DNA of 64,000 nt from Alkalihalobacillus alcalophilus ATCC 27647 = CGMCC 1.3604 (GTDB lineage: Bacteria; Bacillota; Bacilli; Bacillales; Bacillaceae_D): assembly GCF_000292245.2 (NCBI RefSeq), contig NZ_ALPT02000013.1, forward strand, positions 4,097 through 68,096, given 5' to 3'. The first letter of the stretch is position 1. Every line of letters begins with the position of its first letter. The notes under the pieces are model-generated. The model searched no databases. It saw nothing but the letters and a program-made list of their open reading frames with translations, and was not told where the DNA came from. Of this stretch, positions 27,570 to 36,952 are shown in pieces. The position numbers were made by a program, and so were the translations under genes.

Positions 27570-28200
27570 GAATGGACACTCCTAATGAACGAAAAATCAC
27601 TTCAAAAGACAATGGATCCGGAATAAAGAAAAATTGACCATTAATTGGCTGTTGTTTATTTTTCACATCGATCATATCGGTTTCTATTAAAATCGCATAA
27701 TCGGCAACCTCTGATATCGTCAAGACCCCGTGATGTAAAATTGCTCCTGCCATATCGACACTCACTTGCGGGACTGTTGGCAGCAAACTAAGGTTCGTAA
27801 AATCAGAAAAGGCAGATAAATAAGAGCCAGCAAGGATATTCCCTAATTCATGTAAGGCAGAAATGCCGATTTCTTCAATTTCACTTTCACCTATTAAATG
27901 AAAAGGTTTGTGAATAAGCTTTGTCACAAATCTCTCAGCATCTAATATACTCGTTAAAAAGAACATACTTCCAGATGCATCTCCGCCAAACCTCAAAAAG
28001 ATCGCCACGACTTCTGTCTCCGCACCACCTACTGTTTCCGGTAAATCTTGAAAGGAGACAAGGCGTGCAGCAGGAACATTCATTTCAATTTTTGTGTCGA
28101 TTAGTTTTGATAATGCGGTGGCAGCATGTGCAGCACCTATATTTCCAACTTCTTTTAAAATATCAAAATGATGAGAACGTAACGAATCTAAAAAGGTCAT
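27562..28200 (-). CDS. cheC: CheY-P phosphatase CheC
   Basis: Dephosphorylates CheY-P and is stimulated by CheD. The 212-residue product has two copies of the phosphatase motif, one in DILKEVGNIGAAHAATALS near the N-terminus and one in EIGISALHELGNILAGS near the middle. The ATG lies four bases past the cheB stop, and the ribosome site AAGGAG is inside the cheB tail. In B. subtilis cheA and cheW lie between cheB and cheC; here they do not. Confidence 0.93.
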   Translation of the reverse strand: MTFLDSLRSHHFDILKEVGNIGAAHAATALSKLIDTKIEMNVPAARLVSFQDLPETVGGAETEVVAIFLRFGGDASGSMFFLTSILDAERFVTKLIHKPFHLIGESEIEEIGISALHELGNILAGSYLSAFSDFTNLSLLPTVPQVSVDMAGAILHHGVLTISEVADYAILIETDMIDVKNKQQPINGQFFFIPDPLSFEVIFRSLGVSIHE

Positions 28201-28203
28201 CTT

Positions 28204-29268
28204 TTAAACTCCTTTTCTTCTAACAAAATGAATAATTTCATCTGACATACACTCTAAATCTATGACTTTATCAATAAGCTTCGATTTAATAGCGACTTTC
28301 GGCATTCCAAACACAACACATGTTTTTTCTGACTCTGCTAAGGCATAAACAGAATGACGCTTTTTCAATCCATAAAGTCCGTCTGTACCATCTGCTCCCA
28401 TCCCCGTTAAAATAATCGCTAGAACTTGTAATTCATCTATTTTCGCGACCGAATGAAACAAACAATCAACAGCTGGCCTTAACCCTCGAATCGGGTCTTC
28501 TTTAGTTAAATGAGCACATAACTCTCCATTTATTCTTTTTACTTCTAAATGGGAGTCACCTGGAGCTATATAAGCGACCCCACCCTGTAGTTTCTCTCCT
28601 GGTTCTGCTTCTTTAACCTCGATCTCTGATAAAGAATTTAAACGGTTTGCTAAAGATTTTGTAAATCCTGCCGGCATATGCTGGACAACAAGAATTGGGT
28701 ACGGATAGTCTTTTGGAAGAGCTGGAAGTACTTGCTTTAAGGCCTTTGGTCCACCTGTTGATGTTCCAATTAATACTAATTTTTTTACAAGTTCACTGCC
28801 CAAAGAATAGGTGACTTGTTTGGGTCTTACTTTTGGCACATCAATAGCGGGTGCTCTTAAGTTCCTTACCTTTGCCGCACACTTTACTTTCTCTCTAAGT
28901 TCAGCTTCAATCTTTTTTAAATCTAATGAAATAGGTCCAGATGTTTTGGCAACAAAATCGACGGCCCCATACTCCACCGCAAGCAACGTATTTTCGGCAC
29001 CTTCACTCGTTGTACTACTTAACATAATAATCGGACAAGGGTTCGTTCTCATGATCTGCTTTAATGTTTCAAGCCCGTTCATAACAGGCATTTCCACATC
29101 AAGTGTCATCACATCTGGTTTCAATTGTTCTCTTTTTGAAAGAGCCTCATGTCCATTTCTAGCTGTACCAATTACGTTTATTTGCGGATCCGTATTTAAC
29201 ATTTCGCTAATGAGCCTTCTCATAAAAGCGGAATCATCAACGACTAGAACGTTAATTTTCCGATTCAA
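28204..29268 (-). CDS. cheB: Protein-glutamate methylesterase CheB
   Basis: Response-regulator methylesterase that removes methyl groups from chemoreceptors for adaptation. It has a receiver domain with VVDDSAF, the phosphoacceptor in MTLDVEMP and the Lys in FVAKT, then the catalytic domain with Ser in GTSTGG, His in VQHMPAG and Asp in GMGADG. The start is uncertain: TTG at 29268 is about ten bases after AGGA; GTG codons at 29277 and 29274 are alternatives. It is activated by CheA in known systems, but cheA is not found next to it. Confidence 0.93.
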   Translation of the reverse strand: MNRKINVLVVDDSAFMRRLISEMLNTDPQINVIGTARNGHEALSKREQLKPDVMTLDVEMPVMNGLETLKQIMRTNPCPIIMLSSTTSEGAENTLLAVEYGAVDFVAKTSGPISLDLKKIEAELREKVKCAAKVRNLRAPAIDVPKVRPKQVTYSLGSELVKKLVLIGTSTGGPKALKQVLPALPKDYPYPILVVQHMPAGFTKSLANRLNSLSEIEVKEAEPGEKLQGGVAYIAPGDSHLEVKRINGELCAHLTKEDPIRGLRPAVDCLFHSVAKIDELQVLAIILTGMGADGTDGLYGLKKRHSVYALAESEKTCVVFGMPKVAIKSKLIDKVIDLECMSDEIIHFVRRKGV

Positions 29269-29292
29269 TTGCACCACTTCCTACATGTCTTT

Positions 29293-30147
29293 TTATTTTG
29301 CGATAAACCACGATTGAATTTTTTGGACAAATCCAACCGATTTTACGGTTGATTTACCTCTCCCCAAATAAGTAGCGACAATTTTTTTTAGTGATTTACT
29401 AACCTTTGACTTTTGATCATATATGATAAAGGGAGTTTGCGCTTTAACGGCTTTACTCACCTGTGGATCATTTGGTAAGTAGCCAAGCATTTCAATTTCT
29501 TTGTTGAGAAATCGTTTCGCTACTTGCTGCAAGTTAAAGGCCGTTTGTTTCCCTTCTTTGTCAGAATCTACTTTATTAACTAAGAGATAAAGTGGTTTCT
29601 GTTCGTCTTTTGCTGTCAAATATTTAATCATCGAATACGCATCAGTGACAGCAGTGGGCTCTGGCGTTGTCACAACAAACACTTCATCAGCTGCTAAAAT
29701 AAACCCAAAAGTCTCTTCGGTCAATCCCGCTCCTAAATCCAATATAATATAATCATTTGTTAAGCTTAACTCTGTTAACTGTTCACTGAATTTCTGTAGC
29801 TTTATTTCATTTAATTTCACTAGTTCTGATAGTCCCGTTCCGCCTGCTATAAAGTTTAGGTGACCTGGTCCTGCTTCTTTAATATCCGAAATTAATAAAT
29901 CTCTCTCTAACATATCAACAATGCTATATTTAGCCGGCTTCCCAAGTAAAATTTCTAAATTACCCATTCCGATATCTAAATCAATCACGGTTACTTTTAA
30001 TTGTTGCTGAATGAGCGAAAGAGCAAAATTTAAGGATACATTCGACTTCCCAACACCACCTTTTCCACTTATAACAGCTATCACTTTTGCATGTGACATT
30101 TGAGATTGTTGGACCATCATTCTTAATTTTTCGGCTTGATCAGTCAT
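29293..30147 (-). CDS. flhG: Flagellar number/placement ATPase FlhG (YlxH)
   Basis: MinD-like ParA/SIMIBI ATPase that controls flagellar number and pattern and stimulates FlhF GTPase. The 284-residue product has the deviant Walker A motif SGKGGVGKSN at residues 27-36, Walker B region DYIILDLGAG, and switch elements VIDLDIGMGN. Residues 1-20 contain the DQAEKLR-type segment that activates FlhF in homologues. The start overlaps the flhF 3' end by eight bases. Confidence 0.94.
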   Translation of the reverse strand: MTDQAEKLRMMVQQSQMSHAKVIAVISGKGGVGKSNVSLNFALSLIQQQLKVTVIDLDIGMGNLEILLGKPAKYSIVDMLERDLLISDIKEAGPGHLNFIAGGTGLSELVKLNEIKLQKFSEQLTELSLTNDYIILDLGAGLTEETFGFILAADEVFVVTTPEPTAVTDAYSMIKYLTAKDEQKPLYLLVNKVDSDKEGKQTAFNLQQVAKRFLNKEIEMLGYLPNDPQVSKAVKAQTPFIIYDQKSKVSKSLKKIVATYLGRGKSTVKSVGFVQKIQSWFIAK

Positions 30148-31284
30148 GCTTGGAACCTCTTAATACTTGTTCAACGATAAATGAAGCCGTTGGAGTAAAT
30201 AAATCATCTGGCACATTTTGACCATTGCTTATATAAGCAATGCCAAGCTTTTTCTCAAGTGGAATATTCAATAACGCTCCAAGAGAGGCTGTTTCATCTA
30301 ATTTCGTAAAAATAACTTGTTCCATTTGAACTAACGAAAACTGCTCAATGATTTTTTTCATGTCTTCATATTTAGAAGTTAATGAAAGAACAAGACAAGT
30401 TGTAGCTTCAGCTTGAAAGTCGATAACCTTTGATAATTCTTCTACATAAGCTTTATCCGTGAAATTTCGGCCAGCCGAATCGATCATAATTAGATCATAC
30501 TCTTTAAATTTTTCTTTTGCTTTTTGTAAATCGTCTACCGTATAAGCAACTTCTAAAGGCAGTTCTAATATTTTCGCATATGTTTTTAATTGTTCAACAG
30601 CAGCAATTCGATACGTATCAGTCGTAATCAAGGCCACTTTTAATTGTTTCTTTAAGGTTGCTTCCGCCGCTAATTTAGCGATCGTTGTCGTTTTCCCAAC
30701 ACCGGTCGGTCCAACAAGCTGGAGAACTTGTTTATCGAATGATATCGCTTTAATTGGATATGGCTGTAATTCATTTAGTAAGAGCTCTTTTAATTGCTCT
30801 CTCCACGTTTCATTTTTAGACATGGAGGACGGCTGCTCATCTGTCAACACAAATTGTTCCATCAGCTTTTTCATAAGTCTGTAGCGAATTGCATCTGTCA
30901 CACCATGTCCACCGAGCTCTTTAGACAGCTCATCGATTCCAGCCGGATATTCATTCGCTTGATAACCTGAGGACATCTGCTCAATCATTTCTTTTAGCAC
31001 ACTAATCTCCTCGCTAATGGCACTTGTAGTTTCTTTCTTTACCGAGACAATTGCTTGTGTGGCTTCTTGTTTCACTACTGGTGCCTCTATAGAGCGTTTC
31101 TTTTTTTGTGGTGGTTTCGGGTCAATGGCAGCAATAACTTCTAGTTTCTTTTTTGTAAAAAACCTAAAAACCCGCCTGTCTCAACTTCTTTCGAATGTAA
31201 GATAACCGCATCATGCCCTAATTCCGCTTGTATTTGGGCCCTTGCTTCGGCCATTGATGTGACCATGTATTTTTTTACTTTCAT
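30140..31284 (-). CDS. flhF: Flagellar placement GTPase FlhF, split by a -1 frameshift
   Basis: SRP-type GTPase that sets flagellar location. ATG at 31284 overlaps the flhA stop (ATGA) and opens the family N-terminus MKVKKYMVTSMAEARAQIQ, but the frame ends at TAG 31141-31143 after 47 codons. The -1 frame carries the rest: TKKKLEVIAAID, then the NG domain with GPTGVGKTTTIAKLA, DSAGRN and TKLDE, to 30140. The switch lies at T TTT TTA (31156-31162), phased GG-T TTT TTA, a canonical slippage heptamer; one -1 step yields a 381-residue protein of normal length. An internal GTG at 31075 would give only the 311-residue NG part. Programmed frameshifting, real mutation and a missed T in sequencing are all possible. 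Confidence 0.9.
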
Positions 31285-33320
31285 GACGGGTTCACCACTC
31301 CTACACTTTGTACTTCAACATTTGCTTCTAATTCATTATAAGAAAGAACCGGAATTTGCGGTAAATACCGTTCAAATAACTGTCTTACATACATACGAAC
31401 AGCTGGTGAACATAAGATAACTGGCATCTGTCCCATTTGTGAAAGCCTTTCTGTTTCTTCTGCCGCTGCTTGTAGAATCATTTGAGAATCATTCGGATCC
31501 ATTGAGACAAAATTGCCATGCTCGGTTTGCTGAATCGCATCGGCTATTTTCTTCTCTACGACACCACTTAAAGTTATTACATATAATGGTTCACCTGGGG
31601 TCGTCATTTGTTTCGTAATCTGCCTTGATAATGACTGCCTTACATATTCAGTAATTAAGCCCATATCTTTTGTCATTGGACCATAGTCAGCTAATGTTTC
31701 AAAGATAACAGGTAAATTTCGAATCGATATATTTTCTTTCAGTAAGTTCTTTAATACTTTTTGAATTTCACCAATTGATAAATGATTTGGAGTAATTTCC
31801 TCAACAAGGGCTGGATATGACTCTTTTAAATGATCAACTAGTTGCTTTGTTTCTTGACGTCCTAACAATTCAAAAGCATGACGTTTAATAATTTCCGTCA
31901 AATGAGTTGAAACGACCGAAGGAGGATCAACAACCGTATAGCCTGATAATTCAGCCTGCTCCTTCATTTCTTCACTAATCCAAATAGCCGGTAAACCAAA
32001 AGCGGGCTCAATCGTTTCAATCCCAACAATCGATTCATCATCAACACCTGGGCTCATCGCCATATAGTGATCAAGTAATAGCTCCCCTTTGGAGATTTCA
32101 TTTCCTTTGATTTTGATGACATATTCATTTGGTTGGAGTTGGATATTATCGCGAATTCGTATGACAGGAACAACCATTCCAAGCTCTAGAGCAAGCTGAC
32201 GGCGTATCATTACGACCCGATCTAACATATCCCCCCCTTGATTCGTATCAGCTAAAGGAATTAGACCATAACCAAATTCAAATTCAATCGGTTCTATTTG
32301 TAACAAACTCACCACACTTTCTGGTGATTTTATATCCTCTTCTGGCTCTGCTTCATCTGCCGCAGCTGTTTCTTCATGAAGTGTTTTCTTCTCTATTCGC
32401 GTTAATTGAAAAGCACCACCTGCAATCATTGCAGCGACTGTAAAGGTAATAAATTTATCAATTGGTGTAATAACTCCCAATAAAAAGATCGTGATAGCCG
32501 CAACATAGAGCATTTTGGGATAAGCAAAAAGTTGAGAAGTAATATCATCGCCTAAAGAACCGCTAGATGCCGCACGCGTCACAATTATACCGGTCGCAGT
32601 AGAGATTAGTAAGGCAGGAATTTGTGTAACAAGCCCATCACCAATCGTTAGAACCGTATACGTTTGAGCGGCTGTACCAAGATCCATGCCCATTTGCATC
32701 ATCCCAATAATTAAACCAAAAATCATCGAGATAAAAACGATCACGATACTAGCAATGGCATCCCCTTTCACAAATTTACTCGCACCATCCATCGCCCCGT
32801 AAAAATCCGCTTCTTTCTCAATACGTTCACGACGAGCTTTAGCCTCTTGGTCGGAAATAAGACCCGCATTTAAATCTGCATCGATACTCATTTGTTTTCC
32901 TGGCATCGCATCTAAAGTGAAACGAGCTCCTACTTCCGAAACCCTTTCGGCCCCTTTTGTAATAACAATAAATTGAATCAAAACTAAAACCATAAATACA
33001 ACAAACCCAACGAGGGTATTTCCACCAACAACATAATTCCCGAACGTATCAATAACATTTCCGGCATCCGCCTTTGATAAAATCGAACGAATCGTCGAGA
33101 CACTTAAGCCGATTCGAAACAAAGTAACAAGTAATAGCAAGGTCGGAAAAATCGAGAACTGCAAAGAGTCCTTAGTACTCATCGCTACTAAAATAATGAT
33201 AAGGGAGAGAGAAATATTTAAAATAATTAAAAAGTCAATAAGCCCTGTTGGGAGCGGAATAATTAACATAATGACAATAAAAATAACACCAATTAGTACA
33301 GATAATTCTTTTAGTTTCAA
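31281..33320 (-). CDS. flhA: Flagellar export gate protein FlhA
   Basis: Core of the flagellar type III export gate; couples proton flow to export, and its cytoplasmic ring docks chaperone-substrate pairs. The 679-residue product has eight predicted N-terminal membrane helices (to about 320) and a large cytoplasmic domain. The conserved segment between helices 4 and 5, with MPGKQMSIDADLNAG, is the FHIPEP region. The start is TTG at 33320 after AGGGAG. It is preceded by flhB and overlaps flhF. Confidence 0.96.
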   Translation of the reverse strand: MKLKELSVLIGVIFIVIMLIIPLPTGLIDFLIILNISLSLIIILVAMSTKDSLQFSIFPTLLLLVTLFRIGLSVSTIRSILSKADAGNVIDTFGNYVVGGNTLVGFVVFMVLVLIQFIVITKGAERVSEVGARFTLDAMPGKQMSIDADLNAGLISDQEAKARRERIEKEADFYGAMDGASKFVKGDAIASIVIVFISMIFGLIIGMMQMGMDLGTAAQTYTVLTIGDGLVTQIPALLISTATGIIVTRAASSGSLGDDITSQLFAYPKMLYVAAITIFLLGVITPIDKFITFTVAAMIAGGAFQLTRIEKKTLHEETAAADEAEPEEDIKSPESVVSLLQIEPIEFEFGYGLIPLADTNQGGDMLDRVVMIRRQLALELGMVVPVIRIRDNIQLQPNEYVIKIKGNEISKGELLLDHYMAMSPGVDDESIVGIETIEPAFGLPAIWISEEMKEQAELSGYTVVDPPSVVSTHLTEIIKRHAFELLGRQETKQLVDHLKESYPALVEEITPNHLSIGEIQKVLKNLLKENISIRNLPVIFETLADYGPMTKDMGLITEYVRQSLSRQITKQMTTPGEPLYVITLSGVVEKKIADAIQQTEHGNFVSMDPNDSQMILQAAAEETERLSQMGQMPVILCSPAVRMYVRQLFERYLPQIPVLSYNELEANVEVQSVGVVNPS

Positions 33321-33331
33321 AACACGTCTCC

Positions 33332-34426
33332 CTACTTTCCAACCTGTTTATTTTTTAAGCGATAAACATAGGCTAATACTTCGGCAATGGCTTTAAATAA
33401 ATCTTCAGGAACTTGGTCCCCAATTTCAGCTTGGCTATACAAAGCTCTTGCTAATGGTTTATTTTCAACTAAAGTGACTTCATGATCACTCGCAATGCTC
33501 TTGATTTTTTGAGCAACATAATCGACCCCTTTAGCGACGACAATCGGCGCATCGGAAATGGTTTCATCATATTTTAACGCAACAGCAAAATGCGTTGGGT
33601 TTGTAATAACAACGTCTGCTTTTGGTACTTCTTGCATCATTCTTTGCATCGCCATTTCCATCTGCTTCTGCTTTCGTTTAGACTTAATTCTCGGATCGCC
33701 TTCCATATTTTTATGCTCATCCTTAATATCCTTTTTCGACATTCGCATTTGTTTTTCTGTATCGTAACGTTGATACAAATAATCAGGAACCGACAAAAGC
33801 AATAAAAGCACAGCAACCGCCATTCCCATCTGAGCGGTTAAATTGGCGATTAAATAAAAGCCATTATCAACCGATTTTTGTGACAATAACATCACTTCAT
33901 CTAGGTTAAACCAAATCATCAAAAAAACGATAAGGCCAACAAAACCAATTTTCAATAAAGATTTACTTAATTCCACTAAGGCACGTACTGAAAAGATACG
34001 CTTTGCTCCTTTTATTGGATCAATTTTAGTTAAATTGAACTTTAAGGGCTCTGTCGTAAACATTACTCCTACTTGAATAAAGCTAGCAAAAACGCCCGCA
34101 ACGAGTGCCATTAACATAATCGGTAATAAAACAACCGCCACTTGAAAAATGATCTCTAAGAACATAACCTCTAAATTTTTAGCTGTGAGGTCCATTAACA
34201 AATACGTTTGGAAATTTTGCCTAAAGAAATCATACATAGCTTGCCCAAGCATACTGCCACCAAATAACCAAAGGAAAAGAAACACAGCAAGCAGAATAAA
34301 AGCCGTATTTACATCCGTACTTTTGGCCACTTGACCTTTTCTTCTAGAGTCTTGACGTTTTTTTGGGGTAGCTTTTTCTGTCTTCTCTTCCGCAAAATAT
34401 TGAAGGTTTATTTTTACATAGAACAA
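33332..34426 (-). CDS. flhB: Flagellar export switch protein FlhB
   Basis: Export gate protein that switches substrate class from rod/hook to filament after self-cleavage. The 364-residue product has four N-terminal membrane helices (about 35-215) and a cytoplasmic domain with the autocleavage site NPTH at residues 276-279. The start is TTG at 34426, preceded by GGAGG; it follows the fliR stop by two bases. Confidence 0.95.
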   Translation of the reverse strand: MFYVKINLQYFAEEKTEKATPKKRQDSRRKGQVAKSTDVNTAFILLAVFLFLWLFGGSMLGQAMYDFFRQNFQTYLLMDLTAKNLEVMFLEIIFQVAVVLLPIMLMALVAGVFASFIQVGVMFTTEPLKFNLTKIDPIKGAKRIFSVRALVELSKSLLKIGFVGLIVFLMIWFNLDEVMLLSQKSVDNGFYLIANLTAQMGMAVAVLLLLLSVPDYLYQRYDTEKQMRMSKKDIKDEHKNMEGDPRIKSKRKQKQMEMAMQRMMQEVPKADVVITNPTHFAVALKYDETISDAPIVVAKGVDYVAQKIKSIASDHEVTLVENKPLARALYSQAEIGDQVPEDLFKAIAEVLAYVYRLKNKQVGK

Positions 34427-34428
34427 CC

Positions 34429-35205
34429 TTATCCCCCTCCTAGCATTTGCATCAGAGTTCTCATCGTGACAATAATTTCATTCATTAGTGCTTGTACTCC
34501 CATAAAGAAAACACCCATAAAAACCGTTAATAAAAGTAAACCAACAAGAATCTTTAAAGGCATCCCTACAACAAAGACATTCATTTGTGGAACCGTTCTA
34601 GATACCATCCCTAAAGCAACATCGACTAAAAAGAGCGAGCCCACAATTGGTAAAGCCATTTGAAAAGCAATCATAAACATCTTCGCAAAACTTTCGGCAA
34701 CAAAATAAACAATCGCTTCATCACCAAACGGTAAAAATACTTGATCAAGTGGAATAAACTGATAACTATAAAAAACGCCATCTAACATTAAATGATGCCC
34801 GTTTATAAGCAACAAAAATAGAAGCGCAAATGTATATAAATAACTCCCAACTAATGGACTCTGGGCCCCTGTTTGGGGGTCAACGACGTTCGCAATTAAA
34901 AAACCCATATTCATATCAATAAAACCACCAGCGACTTGAATTGCATACATCATGATCATCGCAATTAAGCCGACCATTAAACCAACCAATACTTCCTTTA
35001 TAATTAAAAGAAAATAAGTGCCATTAATCTCAACAACAGGATTATCAATCGTAAAAATCATCACCCAGGCCAAAAAGGCCGATAAGCCAATCTTATGTGT
35101 TACAGGTATCGTACGATGTCCGTATATCGGCAATATCGCAACAAAAGCCAGCACCCTCATAAAGACTAACAAAAATCCAGGTATTTCATTGATCCATTCC
35201 ATCAT
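34429..35205 (-). CDS. fliR: Flagellar export gate protein FliR
   Basis: Part of the FliP5-FliQ4-FliR1 export channel. The 258-residue product has about six hydrophobic helices (MEWINEIPGFLLVFMRVLAFVA at the start, then five more) and contains GFLIANVVDPQTGAQSPLVG, a conserved FliR segment. The start overlaps the fliQ stop by one base. Confidence 0.94.
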   Translation of the reverse strand: MMEWINEIPGFLLVFMRVLAFVAILPIYGHRTIPVTHKIGLSAFLAWVMIFTIDNPVVEINGTYFLLIIKEVLVGLMVGLIAMIMMYAIQVAGGFIDMNMGFLIANVVDPQTGAQSPLVGSYLYTFALLFLLLINGHHLMLDGVFYSYQFIPLDQVFLPFGDEAIVYFVAESFAKMFMIAFQMALPIVGSLFLVDVALGMVSRTVPQMNVFVVGMPLKILVGLLLLTVFMGVFFMGVQALMNEIIVTMRTLMQMLGGG

Positions 35206-35474
35206 TAACCTATAAACCGATACAAATTACTAAAAATATCTTGAGCAAAATCTGTTAACAGTGAAAGCATCCAAGGTCCAAAAATAATTAAGGCAAATAA
35301 TACACCAACAATTTTCGGAATAAACGCTAATGTTTGTTCTTGAATTTGCGTAGTAGCTTGAAAAATACTGACGAATAACCCTAAACCTAAGGCAACTAGT
35401 AAAAGGGGGCCGGAAACAAGCAAGACGACCCATACGCCATTTTCAGCTAAACCTATAATAAATTCTTGGCTCAT
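35205..35474 (-). CDS. fliQ: Flagellar export gate protein FliQ
   Basis: An 89-residue protein of two membrane helices with a conserved linker SIFQATTQIQEQTLAFIPKI, which forms part of the export channel. Size and sequence match the family closely. GGAAGGTG precedes the ATG. Confidence 0.95.
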   Translation of the reverse strand: MSQEFIIGLAENGVWVVLLVSGPLLLVALGLGLFVSIFQATTQIQEQTLAFIPKIVGVLFALIIFGPWMLSLLTDFAQDIFSNLYRFIG

Positions 35475-35489
35475 GAGAGCACCTTCCTT

Positions 35490-36194
35490 TTACCGAAAGC
35501 TTAATAATAATGATTCAACAATTAAATACCAGCCATCTACTAATACAAACAAAAGGATTTTAAATGGCAAAGCAATCATGACAGGGGGCAACATCATCAT
35601 TCCCATCGACATTAAAACACTTGCAACGATCATATCAATGACTAAAAACGGTACAAAGATTAAAAAGCCAATTTGAAAGGCCGTTTTTAATTCGCTTATC
35701 GCAAAAGCTGGGATTAAAGAGGTGAGTGGGATATCATCTAATGATTCAGGCTGATCTAATCCAGCGTAGCCCATAAACAAAGCTAAATCCTTCTCTCTTG
35801 TATGTTTCGCCATAAATTCCTTCATTGGTATAGCCGCTTCTGCTAATGCTTCATCTTGCGTCATTTCATTATTTAAAAACGGCGTTAAGGCTCGATCATT
35901 TACTTCAGATAAAACCGGAGCCATTATAAAAAACGTAATAAACAAGGCGAGGCCAATTAAAACCTGATTAGGTGGCATTGACTGTGTCGCAAGTCCCTGT
36001 CTTACAAAAGATAGGACGATCACAATACGAGTAAAGGCAGTCATCATAATCAAGATTGCCGGAGCTAACGATAAGACCGTTAAAACAAGCAAAAGCTGAA
36101 TTGTCGTTGCGACACTCGCTGGCTCGTCTGAGAAAAAATCAGGCTCAATGCCAGGTACAGTTATCAAATTGGGTGTCACAATCAGATCAATCAT
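35490..36194 (-). CDS. fliP: Flagellar export gate protein FliP
   Basis: Pentamer-forming channel protein of the export gate. The 234-residue product has four membrane helices; conserved segments are MMTAFTRIVIVLSFVRQGL and FIMAPVLSEVNDRAL in the N-terminal half and IPAFAISELKTAFQIGF and LPPVMIALPFKILLFVL in the C-terminal half. The start overlaps the fliO end by eight bases. Confidence 0.95.
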   Translation of the reverse strand: MIDLIVTPNLITVPGIEPDFFSDEPASVATTIQLLLVLTVLSLAPAILIMMTAFTRIVIVLSFVRQGLATQSMPPNQVLIGLALFITFFIMAPVLSEVNDRALTPFLNNEMTQDEALAEAAIPMKEFMAKHTREKDLALFMGYAGLDQPESLDDIPLTSLIPAFAISELKTAFQIGFLIFVPFLVIDMIVASVLMSMGMMMLPPVMIALPFKILLFVLVDGWYLIVESLLLSFR

Positions 36195-36927
36195 TACGGC
36201 CTCGCTCCTTCAATGAATCATATAACTTTTTTTGTGAACTTGAGACTTCCGTTAATTGGCTGTCTAAGACTTGCTTAAAGTCATCATGCTCACGGTTGTT
36301 TGACAACTTTTTAGAATGGAGAGCTCTTTCTCCAAACATCGTTTCTTTTAACCAATTAAACCCTTTCTCAACAGGAACGTCGGTTATCTTGTTTAATTGT
36401 TGTTCATGCTGCGAAATAATTTTCTCGATTTCCCCTTGATCTTCAATCTCTTTTAACAGCTGGATCGACTCACCTACTCCAACAATTAACAATTTGTCAC
36501 CTACTCGGACTAACTGGATCGAACGGTTAGCACCTAACGACACACCACTCATATTTTGTAAATAGTGACTGGAGCGGAAGTTTTGTGTTCGTTTATTAAT
36601 AAAGCGTAATCCAAAATAGATAATAAAGACGATAAATCCAAAGGCAAGAAACAATTTAAAAAAAGAAGCAAATAAATTTTGATCGGCAAACCCGACTAAA
36701 GGTTCTTCGTTTTCTGTTACTTCATATGGAGTTTGCTCTAGCGGCTCAGCCGCTTCCTCTGTGTCTTGATTTCGTACTTGTTGTTCATCATCTGGCGTTT
36801 GTTGCCTTTTTTCTAGTGCCTCCGTGACTTTAAGGTTCACTTCCTCCGCTTCGGCAAACGTAAACGAAGGAAAGAGGGCTAAGGCCAATAACACGAATAA
36901 GCAGCCTTTTACAATTTTACGAATCAC
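36187..36927 (-). CDS. fliO: Flagellar biosynthesis protein FliO/FliZ
   Basis: Assembly factor for the FliP channel, called fliZ in B. subtilis. The 246-residue form starts with GTG at 36927 and has a signal peptide (about 1-24, CLFVLLALALFPSFTFA), an acidic extracellular stretch rich in Glu, Gln and Pro, one membrane helix (about 90-112) and a cytoplasmic FliO domain (LGANRSIQLVRVGDKLLIVGVGESIQLL). An upstream GTG at 36939 overlaps the ribosome site. Confidence 0.88.
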   Translation of the reverse strand: MIRKIVKGCLFVLLALALFPSFTFAEAEEVNLKVTEALEKRQQTPDDEQQVRNQDTEEAAEPLEQTPYEVTENEEPLVGFADQNLFASFFKLFLAFGFIVFIIYFGLRFINKRTQNFRSSHYLQNMSGVSLGANRSIQLVRVGDKLLIVGVGESIQLLKEIEDQGEIEKIISQHEQQLNKITDVPVEKGFNWLKETMFGERALHSKKLSNNREHDDFKQVLDSQLTEVSSSQKKLYDSLKERGRND

Positions 36928-36952
36928 AATGATGTGCACTCCTCATTTTCGA

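Noticed and set aside
28811..29317. Plus-strand open frame of 168 codons
   Set aside because: Antisense to cheB, low-complexity Ser/Phe/Ile composition, no ribosome site.
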